A stretch of DNA of 64,000 nt from Celeribacter persicus (GTDB lineage Bacteria; Pseudomonadota; Alphaproteobacteria; Rhodobacterales; Rhodobacteraceae). Under the pieces are notes generated by a model. The model saw nothing but the letters and a program-made list of their open reading frames with translations, was not told the DNA's origin and did not search any database. A program made the translations under genes and the position numbers. This document shows positions 26,293-35,340 of the stretch, piece after piece (positions within the stretch are counted from its first letter, which is position 1; every line of letters begins with the position of its first letter). The stretch is taken from contig NZ_QAOH01000010.1 of assembly GCF_003050785.1 (NCBI RefSeq), positions 62,001 through 126,000 on the forward strand, given 5' to 3'.

Positions 26293-27183
26293 ATGTTTTC
26301 AGCACTGCGCCGCACCAAATCCATCTCCCGCATCGCACTCGATCCGCCCGCGCCGCTGCCCGATCGGCATGGTATCGCGATCGTGCTCATCGTGCGCAAC
26401 GAAGAGCGCCATATCGGCGAATGGGGGCGGTTTCACCGCAAGGCGGGCGTGCGGCATTTCTATGTGTATGACAACGGGTCCATGGATGGGACGCTGGTGC
26501 AACTGGTTGCCGCGGTGGGGATCGAGAATGTCTCCGTGATCCCGTGGCACCAGAAACTGCGCGACGGGGCTGGGGTGGAGATTCACAATCAGGTGCTGGC
26601 CTACGCTCATGCGGTGGCGAATTTCGGCGATCAGTTCCGCTGGATGTCCTTCATTGACGTAGATGAATTCCTCGTGCCGAAATCGGCGGAGACCTTGCCG
26701 GAGTGCCTGATGCATCTGGAGGGGGAGGTGAATATCTCGCTCCCGTGGCACATGTTCGGGCGCAACGGATTCGAGGAGGCTCCCGAGGGTGGCATCGTTG
26801 CCAATTATACCCGACGTCACCCGGACCCGATGAGTCCGCTGAAAGGCATGTGCAATTTCAAGATGATCGTCGACCCGTGTCATGTGACGGGACTCAAGGT
26901 GCATTCGATTGAGACGGATGGATCGGCTGAGAGTGTGAATGACAAGGGTGTGCGCGCCTCCGCCTCTGATCGCAAGAAGCCGGGCTTCTATTCCGCCGAC
27001 CATATCCAGCTCAACCACTATTACACTCGCTCGAACAGTGAACTTCAGGCCAAGATTGCGCGCGGCTCGAACATGACGCAGAACGAGGCAGATCACATGC
27101 GTCGCGTGATGCGCAAGGTCGATCAGATCGAGGCGGAGAGTGTGGAGGATCTGGTGGCAAAAAGGTGGTTTGCAGGGACGTAA
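26293..27183 (+). CDS. Glycosyltransferase family 92 protein
   Basis: A 296-residue GT-A-like enzyme of family 92 (formerly DUF23). Features are IVLIVRNEERHIGEWGRFHRKAGVRHFYVYDNGSMDG, which binds the nucleotide sugar, and the metal motif FIDVDEFLVP (DVD). Further on come NISLPWHMFGRNGFE and QLNHYYTRS. It probably adds a sugar to a surface polysaccharide or lipid. It has no signal or membrane segment. It starts right after the palindromic element and heads a small cassette with a methyltransferase-like gene and a GT2 gene on the other strand. Confidence 0.85.
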   Translation: MFSALRRTKSISRIALDPPAPLPDRHGIAIVLIVRNEERHIGEWGRFHRKAGVRHFYVYDNGSMDGTLVQLVAAVGIENVSVIPWHQKLRDGAGVEIHNQVLAYAHAVANFGDQFRWMSFIDVDEFLVPKSAETLPECLMHLEGEVNISLPWHMFGRNGFEEAPEGGIVANYTRRHPDPMSPLKGMCNFKMIVDPCHVTGLKVHSIETDGSAESVNDKGVRASASDRKKPGFYSADHIQLNHYYTRSNSELQAKIARGSNMTQNEADHMRRVMRKVDQIEAESVEDLVAKRWFAGT

Positions 27184-27229
27184 GCCTGTATTGGAAGTAA
27201 GATGTTTCACAAGTTCGGATTTTAAAGAG

Positions 27230-27883
27230 ATGACCGAAGTCGAACGAAAGAGCCATGCGCCAGTAGATGAGCTTAAGCTGACCTTTCCGGAGGATGAAAA
27301 GAAATTTCTGGAGTCTGCCTATGAGGGGGCCAGTACGATCCTTGAGTATGGGAGCGGAGGTTCGACGATGTTGGCAGCCCGGCTCGGAAAGCACGTTGTC
27401 GCAATTGAAAGCGATCCGGTTTGGGCCGCTTCATTAAACACGATCATCGGACGTCATGGGTTTGGAGGTCACGCGAAAGTCATTCACTCAGACATCGGCC
27501 CCGTCGGGCTTTGGGGGAAACCATACGACAACAGTGCGTCACAGAATTTTCCGAATTATGCGCTGGCTGTCTGGGAGCGTGAGGATTTTCAACATCCCGA
27601 TGTTGTTCTGGTCGATGGCAGATTTCGCACTGCCTGCGTTCTGGCGACAATCCTGAATGCCAAGGCTCCAGTGTTGCTCTTGTTCGATGACTATTCAGAT
27701 CGCAGCCGATATCATTGGATTGAGAAAGTCATAGAACCGACCCAGCGGGTTGGCCGTATGGCCGTTTTCGAAATCGTTCCGGGCAAAACCAATCTTGCCG
27801 GGTACTGGCTCGAAATCGTCAAAGATTTTTCAAGAACGACTTTCGTGCCAGCTCAGAAAAAGCGTAAGAAGTTGAAATTTTAA
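27230..27883 (+). CDS. Class I methyltransferase-like protein
   Basis: A 217-residue Rossmann-type protein. A SAM-binding glycine motif EYGSGGSTMLAARLGKHVVAIESDP (motif I plus acidic end of strand 2) lies near residues 38-62, and HPDVVLVDGRFRTACVLATI resembles motif IV. The C-terminus is basic (KKRKKLKF). It may methylate a sugar or small molecule; homologues near glycosyltransferases are common. The ATG 27230 has a weak AAAGAG site. The gene looks less GC-rich than its neighbours, which may hint at recent acquisition. Its end overlaps the convergent GT2 gene by four bases. Confidence 0.75.
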   Translation: MTEVERKSHAPVDELKLTFPEDEKKFLESAYEGASTILEYGSGGSTMLAARLGKHVVAIESDPVWAASLNTIIGRHGFGGHAKVIHSDIGPVGLWGKPYDNSASQNFPNYALAVWEREDFQHPDVVLVDGRFRTACVLATILNAKAPVLLLFDDYSDRSRYHWIEKVIEPTQRVGRMAVFEIVPGKTNLAGYWLEIVKDFSRTTFVPAQKKRKKLKF

Positions 27884-28864
27884 TGCCCGGATGTCTTGAT
27901 GTAATGATTCGAACGCGTCCCGAATATAGCGCCCAGTTTACCAAAAAATGAGCCAGAGGTACGGGCCAGTTTCAGAAGCGAATGTCTCTGGGAGAATGGA
28001 ATCGCCAAGGCCAATAAGCACAGTTGAATGATCTTGCCAGGGGTTCGGAGCAAGATTTGGTAGCGCGCTCGTGGCTTTCTCATGAGATGGCGATGGAAAT
28101 TCGTATTTGCCTGATCGCGGGCGCGACGGTACTGATACAAAAAACTCAGACGCTGAACCGGAATGCTTTCATAGGCATATGCGTCGTGGACCCAACCGGT
28201 TTTGAACCCTTTTCCTTTTACGGTTTCATAGAATTTTGTATCGGTTCCACCGGTAAAGCGCATGGTTTCGTCGAACCAGATATTTTCATCGTGAAACAGC
28301 CGGGTTTCAGCCAGCCAGTTGTTGGTAACAACCGTGATACCCGGGGTTGTGTTGAGCGTGGCTTTTTCGAGCGCCCGCTTTTCTTTCTCTCGGTATTTTT
28401 CGATCAGACCTTCATATATTGCCGATTGAAGCGGTGTCATATGCGCGATGGGTGGCGCAACACGCAGCGGAGCCCCCAACAATACCGACTCGCTATGACG
28501 ATACCCGTCGACCAGTTTTACGAGCCAGTCTTTTGCGACGGTTTCGTCGTCATCGACGAAAACAAGCAGATCGGCCCCCTGCGCAAGTGCCTCTTTCGCG
28601 GCACGGTTGCGGCCAAAGGGGATGCCAGTTTCGGTTTCAAGCACATAACTGATCTCGGCACCATTCGGCAGAATCGGGGTTGCGGTGACGAGGGGGTGGC
28701 TGTGAGGCTGTTCGTCGTTTTCGACGATGAGGCAACGTGTGGTGCAGTTCGCGGGAAGGTCTATCACCCCACGACTCGATCAGTGCCTGTACCATCTGGG
28801 GGCGTCGTCGGGTCAGAGCGGCAACGGTAATGTGAAGATGCTGATGAAGGCGGTTCGGGGTCAT
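27880..28864 (-). pseudogene. Glycosyltransferase family 2, frameshifted near its N-terminus
   Basis: The main frame (27880-28767) encodes about 295 residues with LLVFVDDDETVAKDWL (DXD metal site), TNNWLAETRLF and TGGTDTKFYETVKGKGFKTGWVHDA, typical of GT2. It lacks the N-terminal nucleotide-binding strand. That strand is present in another frame upstream, from ATG 28864: MTPNRLHQHLHITVAALTRR, then MVQALIESW. The two frames join smoothly if one G of the GGGG run (CCCC at 28767-28770 on the plus strand) is removed, giving ESWVIDLPANC. It is either a real frameshift or a sequencing error. Truncated translation from the GTG at 28767 would lack the donor-site start. Confidence 0.75.
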
Positions 28865-29030
28865 GGGTGCACTCGGAAACAAAACTAAGAAGGGCTTTCC
28901 AGCCTGTATTCCATTTTCTGAGGTGCGGAGAAAGTCGGTTTTCGGTCTTTGATGGGCCATCGGCGGATTTTGCCGGGTATCTCTGACGCATGTTACGAAA
29001 TGACAGAGGTAATTTACGTTTTGCGGTTCC
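28865..29030. other. Non-coding gap upstream of the GT2 gene
   Basis: Between the GT2 start and the pnp terminator I see no gene. The sequence is moderately AT-rich and should hold the GT2 promoter, but no clear boxes can be named. Confidence 0.4.
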
Positions 29031-29051
29031 TTTGTGCGCAAATACTCAAAC
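29031..29051. repeat. Recurrent intergenic motif, partial copy
   Basis: TTTGTGCGCAAATACTCAAAC shares AAATACTCAAA with the copies at 13591 and 40486 and, like the latter, lies directly beside a terminator hairpin. Confidence 0.4.
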
Positions 29052-29080
29052 AAAAAGCCCCGCCAAAAGCGGGGCTTTTC
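29052..29080. terminator. Terminator of pnp (symmetrical)
   Basis: An 11-bp stem AAAAGCCCCGC/GCGGGGCTTTT with loop CAAAA. On the minus strand it ends in a TTTTTG tract 23 bases past the pnp stop. It would also work on the plus strand. Confidence 0.92.
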
Positions 29081-29102
29081 CATTTCGCGAAAGGGAAACC
29101 GA

Positions 29103-31235
29103 TTATTCGGCTTCTTCCTCTTTTTTGACCTCTTCGCCGGTCTCCTGATCGACCATTTTCATGCCAAGGCGGACCTTGCCACGGTCGTCGAAGCCGAGAA
29201 GTTTGACGTAAACTTCCTGACCTTCTTTCAGAACGTCCGACGGATGGTTCAGGCGACGGTTCTCGATTTGGGAGACGTGCACAAGGCCGTCACGCTTGCC
29301 GAAGAAGTTCACGAAAGCGCCGAAATCGACCAGTTTGACGACCTTGCCTTTGTAGACATGGCCCTCTTCCGGCTCGGCCACAATCGAGTAGATCATGTCG
29401 TAAGCCTTCTGGATCGCCTCGCCATTGGCGGAGGCGATCTTGATCACGCCGTCGTCGTTGATGTCGACTTTCGCGCCGGAGGTTTCCACGATCTCGCGGA
29501 TGACCTTGCCGCCGGAGCCGATCACTTCACGAATCTTGTCAGTCGGGATCTGCATGGTCTCGATGCGCGGCGCGTGGGCGGAGAATTCGCCAGCACCGGA
29601 GAGCGCCTTGTTCATCTCGCCGAGGATGTGCATGCGGCCTTCTTTCGCCTGAGCGAGAGCCTGCTTCATGATCTCCGGGGTGATGCCCTGCACCTTGATG
29701 TCCATTTGCAGCGAGGTGATGCCCTTTTCGGTCCCTGCCACTTTGAAGTCCATGTCGCCGAGGTGATCCTCGTCACCGAGGATGTCGGTCAGAACCGCGA
29801 ACTCACCGTCGTCTTCCAAAACGAGGCCCATGGCCACGCCCGCAACAGCGGATTTGAGCGGCACACCGGCGTCCATCATCGACAGAGAGCCGCCACAGAC
29901 GGAAGCCATCGAGGAGGAGCCGTTCGACTCGGTGATCTCGGACACAACGCGGATCGTGTAGGGGAAGTCGGTGGCGGCGGGCAGAACGGCCTGAAGGGCG
30001 CGCCATGCCAGTTTGCCGTGACCGATTTCGCGACGCCCCGGGGAGCCCACACGACCCACTTCACCGACCGAGTACGGCGGGAAGTTGTAATGCAGCAGGA
30101 AGTTGGAGCGGAAGTTGCCATGCAGCGCGTCGATGATCTGCTCATCGTCGCCGGTGCCGAGCGTGGTCACGACGAGGCCCTGAGTTTCACCGCGGGTGAA
30201 CAGAGCAGAACCGTGGGTGCGCGGCAAGAGGCCGGTTTCGCAGGTGATCGGGCGGACCTGATCGAGCGCACGTCCGTCGATGCGTTTGCCTTCTTTCACA
30301 ACAGAAGAGCGCAGCACGTTGGATTCGAGTTTCTTCAGAGCGGAGCCGAGGTTCGCGTCAGAAAGTTGCTCCTCAGATAGACCGGCTTTGATCTCTTCCT
30401 TGACGGAAGCGACGGCAGCGACACGTTCCTGTTTGTCGAGGATCGCGTAGGCGGCTTTCATTTTCTCTTCGCCAGCGGCTTTGACCGCCTCGTAGAGAGC
30501 AGAGTAATCCGGGGACTGGAATTCGAATGGCTCTTTCGCGCTCTCTTCGGCCAGATCAATGATCAGGTCGATGACCGGCTGGATTTGTTCGTGGGCAAAG
30601 GTCACGGCGCCGAGCATTTCGTCTTCGGTCAGCTCGTAAGCTTCGGATTCCACCATCATCACGGCGTCTTTGGTACCGGCGACAACGAGGTCCAAACGTT
30701 GGTCCGGATTGTTGCGCAGGTCCTGCATGTCGTCGACGGTCGGGTTCAGGATGTATTCGCCATCCTCGAAACCAACGCGGCAACCTGCGATCGGGCCCAT
30801 GAACGGCGCACCGGAGATGGTCAGGGCGGCGGAGGCGGCGATCATTGCGACCACGTCCGGGTCGTTGACGAGATCGTGCGACAGCACCGTGCACATCACC
30901 AGAACTTCGTTTTTGAAGCCCGGCACGAAGAGCGGACGGATCGGACGGTCGATCAGACGTGCGGTGAGCGTTTCTTTCTCGGTCGGACGCGCTTCGCGTT
31001 TGAAGAAGCCACCCGGGATTTTACCGGCGGCGTAGTATTTTTCCTGGTAGTGAACAGTGAGGGGGAAGAAGTCCTGGCCCTCTTTCTGTTGTTTGGCGAA
31101 TGTGACGTTGGCCATCACCGAGGTTTCGCCAAGGGTGGCGATGACGGTGCCATCGGCCTGACGGGCGATCTTGCCCGTTTCCAGCGTAAGGGTTTCTTCG
31201 CCCCACTGGATCGATTTTTTCACTTCGTTGAACAT
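29103..31235 (-). CDS. pnp: Polyribonucleotide nucleotidyltransferase (PNPase)
   Basis: A phosphorolytic 3'-5' exoribonuclease, core of the RNA degradosome. The 710-residue protein starts [21 protein letters not shown] and has two RNase PH domains (the second with [31 protein letters not shown]), the KH domain ([17 protein letters not shown]) and the S1 domain ([22 protein letters not shown]). The tail is acidic ([10 protein letters not shown]). The leader holds stable hairpins that could serve autoregulation, as in E. coli. In many bacteria it follows rpsO directly; here the two are 4.1 kb apart. Confidence 0.97.
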   Translation of the reverse strand: MFNEVKKSIQWGEETLTLETGKIARQADGTVIATLGETSVMANVTFAKQQKEGQDFFPLTVHYQEKYYAAGKIPGGFFKREARPTEKETLTARLIDRPIRPLFVPGFKNEVLVMCTVLSHDLVNDPDVVAMIAASAALTISGAPFMGPIAGCRVGFEDGEYILNPTVDDMQDLRNNPDQRLDLVVAGTKDAVMMVESEAYELTEDEMLGAVTFAHEQIQPVIDLIIDLAEESAKEPFEFQSPDYSALYEAVKAAGEEKMKAAYAILDKQERVAAVASVKEEIKAGLSEEQLSDANLGSALKKLESNVLRSSVVKEGKRIDGRALDQVRPITCETGLLPRTHGSALFTRGETQGLVVTTLGTGDDEQIIDALHGNFRSNFLLHYNFPPYSVGEVGRVGSPGRREIGHGKLAWRALQAVLPAATDFPYTIRVVSEITESNGSSSMASVCGGSLSMMDAGVPLKSAVAGVAMGLVLEDDGEFAVLTDILGDEDHLGDMDFKVAGTEKGITSLQMDIKVQGITPEIMKQALAQAKEGRMHILGEMNKALSGAGEFSAHAPRIETMQIPTDKIREVIGSGGKVIREIVETSGAKVDINDDGVIKIASANGEAIQKAYDMIYSIVAEPEEGHVYKGKVVKLVDFGAFVNFFGKRDGLVHVSQIENRRLNHPSDVLKEGQEVYVKLLGFDDRGKVRLGMKMVDQETGEEVKKEEEAE

Positions 31236-31251
31236 CAAGTGTATCCTACTG

Positions 31252-31308
31252 GGGAGCACTCCCGAGCCCTCTCGGGTCTCCCGTTTATCTGGCGGCCCCA
31301 TTGCCGCC
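31252..31308 (-). promoter_or_regulatory. Structured pnp 5' leader
   Basis: Two hairpins lie 17 to 73 bases before the pnp ATG. One is nested: GGGAG/CTCCC outside CCCGAG/CTCGGG with a 4-base loop (31252-31282). The other is GGCGGC/GCCGCC (31291-31308). E. coli pnp is autoregulated through a leader stem cut by RNase III; this may be an analogue, though that is inference. Confidence 0.45.
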
Positions 31309-31489
31309 GACCCCATATCTTACCTTCACAACGCCGGGGTCTGTTGCGTTACGTCTCAGATGCTGAGCCGCATACAGCAAAATGACCGCTGCGCCAAGTC
31401 GCGAGTTGTGCGTGAAACACAGGAAAACAGGCGACGCATGGCCGCCCGTTTGCATTTCTCAAAGGATTGTGACCGGATCGCTTCGTCCG

Positions 31490-32965
31490 TTATTCGGCCG
31501 GTGTCTCCATTGGGCGGAATTCGCCCCGATCCTTGGTCAGCAGGCTGACGACGAGGATCGCAATGAAGGAGGCGACAAACCCCGGAATGATCTCGTAGAG
31601 GCCCTGATCCATGAAGCTTTTGTTGAGCCCGGACATGATCCAGAACGCCACGGTGCCCGCACCGACGACGAGACCTGCCACGGCCCCTGCGCCGGTCATG
31701 CGTTTCCAGGTCAGCGACAGGATCATCAGCGGACCGAAGGCGGCACCGAACCCGGCCCATGCGTTGGACACGAGGCCCAGCACGTTGGATGAGGGATCGG
31801 AGGCGATCAGGATCGCGGCCACACCCACGAGCGCAACACAGACTCGGCCCACGTTCACAAGCTCATGTTCGGAGGCGTTGCGGCGTAGGAAGACTTTGTA
31901 GAAGTCTTCGGTCAGCGAGGAGGAGGACACCAGAAGCTGAGAAGACACGGTGGACATGATCGCGGCCAGAAGGGCGGCGAAGAGGAAGCCGGTCACCAGG
32001 GGATGAAACAGCAGTTCGGAGAGCACGATGAAGATGGTTTCAGGGTCTTCGAGCGTCAGTCCGTTGCGCTCCATGTAGGTACGGCCGAAGATGCCGACAC
32101 CGATGGCACCGATCAGAGAGATCGCCATCCAGAGCATCGCGATGTTCCGGGCGACCGGCACTTCCTTGACGGTGCGCACGGCCATGAAGCGCACGATGAT
32201 ATGCGGCTGGCCGAAATAGCCAAGGCCCCATGCCACGGTGGACAGGAAGCCAACGAGGGTCAGCCCGTGGGTCATCGAGAGGTAATTCGGGTCGACCTCG
32301 GTTGCGAGACGTTCGGCGGCCTGTTCGACGCCATTGCCCTGACCGGTGGTGAGGATGACGATCGGCATGATGATCAGTGCCAGCATCATGATGCAGCCCT
32401 GCACGAAGTCGGTCAGCGACACGGCGAGAAAGCCGCCGAAGACGGTATAAGCCAGCACCACGCCGAGGGTGAGGATCACGCCGGTCATATAGGAGCCGTC
32501 AAAAGCCGAAGCGAAAAGCTTGCCACCACCGACGAGACCCGAGGCCGTGTAGACCGCGAAGAACACCACGATGATCACCGCAGAGACGACGCGCAGCGTG
32601 GTGGCCGCGGTTGGAAAGCGGTTGGCGAGGAATTCCGGGATGGTGAGGCTGTTGTCATAGCGCTTGGTCTGTTCGCGCAGGCGCGGTGCAACGACGATCC
32701 AGTTGATCAGCGCGCCGACGAAAAGCCCGATGCCGATCCAGGCCTCAATCAGGCCGGAGGCATAAAGGGCGCCGGGCAGACCGAGCAGAAGCCAGCCGCT
32801 CATATCGGACGCCCCCGCCGACAAGGCTGCAACGGCCGGGTGAAGATTGCGCCCGCCCAGAACATAGCCCTCAGCCGTGTCCGTGGATTTGCGCCAGGCA
32901 TAAAAGCCGATGGCGAGCATCAGCACGAAATAGAGGATCAGACTGACCCAGACTCCAAATTCCAT
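31490..32965 (-). CDS. putP: Sodium/proline symporter
   Basis: A 491-residue secondary transporter of the SSS family with about 13 membrane segments. PutP-like features are YVLGGRNLHPAVAALSAGASDMSGWLLLGLPGALY, which holds sodium-binding Ser/Asp positions, LTDFVQGCIMMLALI and SAIMSTVSSQLLVSSSSLTEDFYK. It imports proline with sodium for nutrition or osmoprotection. I start it at ATG 32965 (MEFGVWVSLILYF), not at 33001. It sits between pnp and rpsO, breaking the usual cluster. No putA neighbour is present. Confidence 0.92.
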   Translation of the reverse strand: MEFGVWVSLILYFVLMLAIGFYAWRKSTDTAEGYVLGGRNLHPAVAALSAGASDMSGWLLLGLPGALYASGLIEAWIGIGLFVGALINWIVVAPRLREQTKRYDNSLTIPEFLANRFPTAATTLRVVSAVIIVVFFAVYTASGLVGGGKLFASAFDGSYMTGVILTLGVVLAYTVFGGFLAVSLTDFVQGCIMMLALIIMPIVILTTGQGNGVEQAAERLATEVDPNYLSMTHGLTLVGFLSTVAWGLGYFGQPHIIVRFMAVRTVKEVPVARNIAMLWMAISLIGAIGVGIFGRTYMERNGLTLEDPETIFIVLSELLFHPLVTGFLFAALLAAIMSTVSSQLLVSSSSLTEDFYKVFLRRNASEHELVNVGRVCVALVGVAAILIASDPSSNVLGLVSNAWAGFGAAFGPLMILSLTWKRMTGAGAVAGLVVGAGTVAFWIMSGLNKSFMDQGLYEIIPGFVASFIAILVVSLLTKDRGEFRPMETPAE

Positions 32966-33246
32966 TATATTTTCCCCTTGTTGGAATTTTTCCGGGAGCA
33001 TGCAGATGTGACATTTCGAGACAAGAAAAGACTGTAATGCTCATGCAAATAAGGTGAAACTGGACTGTTTGGCGACTTTGTCAGTAAAAAATCCAAAACG
33101 AATGAAGAACATTAGAGTATTTGACTATTTGTCGGAATGAAAATTTTTCGGTTCACATGTGGCGGGTCGCTGTGGCATTGCTGAAGGATAAGGCTGGGTG
33201 GGCCACCGAATCTTTTTTTGTCGCCAGAGTGCAAAGAGCGTCGTCC
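32966..33246. promoter_or_regulatory. Divergent gap putP / SGNH hydrolase
   Basis: This 281-base AT-rich stretch separates the divergent putP and SGNH starts and must hold both promoters. No convincing operator or RNA structure is evident. A GAGTATTT string near 33115 echoes the recurrent intergenic motif but without its flanks. Confidence 0.4.
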
Positions 33247-34020
33247 ATGTTACATGCCCGAATGAAATCCATCCTGACCTTTCTTTTTCTGACCATGTCC
33301 GCCGTGATCGTGTCCGGTGAAATTGCGTCTGCGAATGGCAGCGAGATTACCTCCCGAGCCGCGCCTGCGAACGACGCACCACAGATCGACAGTGGGGAAG
33401 GCGAGCCGCGCATTCTGGCGCTTGGGGATTCCATGATGGCCTGGCATCTGGTGTCACGCAATTCCATCGCCGATGTGCTGGGACGGGTGCTGGGAGAGCC
33501 GGTGGAAAACCGGGCGATGGGGGGCGCGCGCATCCTGTATGGCCTGCCGATTTCTGGCGCCATTGGCATGAACATCACCAAGCAATATCGCGGCGAAGCT
33601 GTGGATTGGGTGGTGATCAATGGCGGTGGCAATGACCTGTGGCTGGGCTGTGGTTGTGGGGCCTGCGAGCGCAAGATGAACCGGATGATTTCGGCGGGCG
33701 GAACTGCGGGGGCGATTCCGGCATTGACCCATGAGATCCGTCAGAAAGGGGCGCGGGTGGTCTACCTCGGTTATCTGCGCAGCCCGGGGGTCGACTCGAT
33801 GATCGACTCATGTCGTGAGCTCGGCGATGCGTTCGAAGCGCGGGTGGCGAATATGGTGCGGGCGATGGACGGGGTGTATTTCCTCGATCTGTCGCGACTT
33901 GTGCCCGAAGGCGACCGCTCCTTTCACGGAGCGGATATGATTCACCCCTCGAAAAAAGGCTCGCGAGTGATCGGGCAGAAGCTCGCGGATCTGATCCGGC
34001 AAGTGGATGAGACGCGCTGA
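33247..34020 (+). CDS. Secreted SGNH/GDSL hydrolase
   Basis: A 257-residue predicted periplasmic esterase or acyl hydrolase. Residues up to about 30 form a Sec signal (FLFLTMSAVIVSGEIASANG). Block I is ILALGDSMMAWH with the nucleophile Ser, block III GGNDLWLG, block V ADMIHPSKKG with the catalytic Asp-x-x-His. An unusual cysteine-rich patch, GCGCGACERK, follows block III. Start choice is uncertain between 33247 and 33262. In this family substrates include acylated sugars and lipids; none can be named here. Confidence 0.85.
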   Translation: MLHARMKSILTFLFLTMSAVIVSGEIASANGSEITSRAAPANDAPQIDSGEGEPRILALGDSMMAWHLVSRNSIADVLGRVLGEPVENRAMGGARILYGLPISGAIGMNITKQYRGEAVDWVVINGGGNDLWLGCGCGACERKMNRMISAGGTAGAIPALTHEIRQKGARVVYLGYLRSPGVDSMIDSCRELGDAFEARVANMVRAMDGVYFLDLSRLVPEGDRSFHGADMIHPSKKGSRVIGQKLADLIRQVDETR

Positions 34021-34033
34021 TGCGGAGCAGTGC

Positions 34034-34414
34034 TCAGGTCTGATCCGAAGCGGTCGGTCGCAGAAAAGCAACCAGTGCACTCAGGTTCTGTGGCCATAAT
34101 AGTGTTTCATAGCGCGGTTCGATGTGCGGTGGCACAGAGATCAGAAGCACGATCCGTGCTCCACGCTGCAACAGTCTGAGTTCCAGAACTCCGGCGTTCA
34201 CCTCTGCTGCGGGCATGGCCAGAAACGCGACCGTTACATGGGACAGCTGGCTGAGTGTGACAATCGCCTCGCCCGGCGTTGCGACCCGGTAGATCTCTGC
34301 GCCGGGTACTGCGCGCAGCAGGGCCAGATGCAGGCTCTCTCCCAACGCGTATTCTTCGGCAACGATTAGAAAAACCTCGCTCTGAACGGCAGGGGTTGCG
34401 GAATGGGAGAACAT
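34034..34414 (-). CDS. Degenerate receiver-like protein
   Basis: A 126-residue soluble protein that follows the receiver-domain pattern: VFLIVAEEYALGESLHLALL resembles strand 1 with the acidic pair, and TVAFLAMPAAEV resembles strand 3. There, however, the phospho-acceptor Asp is replaced by Ala, and the conserved Lys near the end is not seen. It is therefore likely a pseudo-receiver working by protein contact. It is divergent from the Crp/Fnr gene with 92 bases between starts. I use ATG 34414 rather than a TTG at 34459. The receiver similarity is my reading, not a proven match. Confidence 0.6.
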   Translation of the reverse strand: MFSHSATPAVQSEVFLIVAEEYALGESLHLALLRAVPGAEIYRVATPGEAIVTLSQLSHVTVAFLAMPAAEVNAGVLELRLLQRGARIVLLISVPPHIEPRYETLLWPQNLSALVAFLRPTASDQT

Positions 34415-34506
34415 GGCGGGGCAAACCTGTTTGGAAAAATCATCTGTAAAATGAACCAAAATGCGGTTTGGGGAATTAAACTACGACATAGCCGGAGGAT
34501 GTTTGT

Positions 34507-35235
34507 GTGACTGTCGAGTGTAAAAATTGCCCCTTGCGCAAGAAAGATTGCTTTCTACCCTTTTCCCAGCAGGAGCTTGCCTTCACGCAGGGTTTCAAAA
34601 GCGGCGAGCTGAGCGTGGATGCGGGGACGACGATCCAGATTGAAGGCTCTGAAACGCCACATCTTTATACCATCCTGAGCGGCATGGGCGTGCGTTACAA
34701 GACGCTTGAAAACGGTCGCCGCCAGGTGATCAATTTCATCCTGCCGGGGGATTTCGTCGGTTTGCAGGCCGGTGTGATGGGCGAGGCGGCACATTCGGTG
34801 GAGGCCACGACGCCGATGGTGCTCTGTACGTTCCGGCGGAGCGATCTCTGGCGCTTGTTTCAGAACCATCCGGGGCGGGCTTATGACCTTGTGTGGCTGG
34901 CGGCGTCCGAGGAGGCGTTTCTCGGGCAAAGCCTCGTGACGGTCGGACAGCGCAAGGGGCTTGAGCGCGTGTCCTGGGCGCTTTTGAAACTGTTCGACCG
35001 GCTGTCGCATCTCGGGCTGGCAAACGGCAATCGTGCGCCCTTGCCCTATCGGCAACAGGATGTGGCGGATGCGCTGGGCCTGTCTCTGGTGCACACCAAC
35101 AAGACGCTGGGTGTGTTACGGTCGCGCAGGGTGGCCAAGTGGAGCGAAGGCGAGTTGCACATTCTCGACCGGGAGAAATTGCAGGGCTATGCTCTGATCG
35201 AGGAAGAGGACGTGGTGCAGCGCCCACTGATCTGA
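34507..35235 (+). CDS. Crp/Fnr-family transcriptional regulator with N-terminal cysteines
   Basis: A 242-residue regulator: beta-roll sensor (about 35-130), dimer helix, and a C-terminal winged HTH with LPYRQQDVADALGLSLVHTNKTLGVLRSRRV. Cys5, Cys8, Cys15 and Cys107 have nearly the spacing of the four Fe-S ligands in E. coli FNR (20, 23, 29, 122), so an oxygen- or NO-sensing cluster is possible. The FNR recognition signature ExxSR is replaced by VxxNK, so the target sequence must differ. It starts with GTG after GGAGGA. Targets are unknown. Confidence 0.9.
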   Translation: MTVECKNCPLRKKDCFLPFSQQELAFTQGFKSGELSVDAGTTIQIEGSETPHLYTILSGMGVRYKTLENGRRQVINFILPGDFVGLQAGVMGEAAHSVEATTPMVLCTFRRSDLWRLFQNHPGRAYDLVWLAASEEAFLGQSLVTVGQRKGLERVSWALLKLFDRLSHLGLANGNRAPLPYRQQDVADALGLSLVHTNKTLGVLRSRRVAKWSEGELHILDREKLQGYALIEEEDVVQRPLI

Positions 35236-35251
35236 AAGGTACGATCCCCGC

Positions 35252-35282
35252 AAAAGGAAAGACCCTCCGAAGAGGGCCTTTC
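35252..35282 (-). terminator. rpsO terminator with TTCG loop
   Basis: On the minus strand GAAAG-G-CCCTC, loop TTCG, GAGGG-T-CTTTC forms an 11-position stem with one mismatch, followed by CTTTTG. It lies 58 bases past the rpsO stop and also just after the Crp/Fnr gene on the other strand, although no T tract follows in that direction. Confidence 0.7.
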
Positions 35283-35340
35283 GAAAAACATGCGGATCGC
35301 CAGAGCGGTCCATGGGATGCGCTGTGGCGCAACCGCTGGC

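Noticed and set aside
27880-28767. Intact GT2 gene starting at GTG 28767
   Set aside because: The missing N-terminal strand is found in another frame just upstream, so a frameshifted longer gene explains the data better.
29034-30380. 448-codon open frame antisense to pnp
   Set aside because: Shadow of pnp, crossing its terminator.
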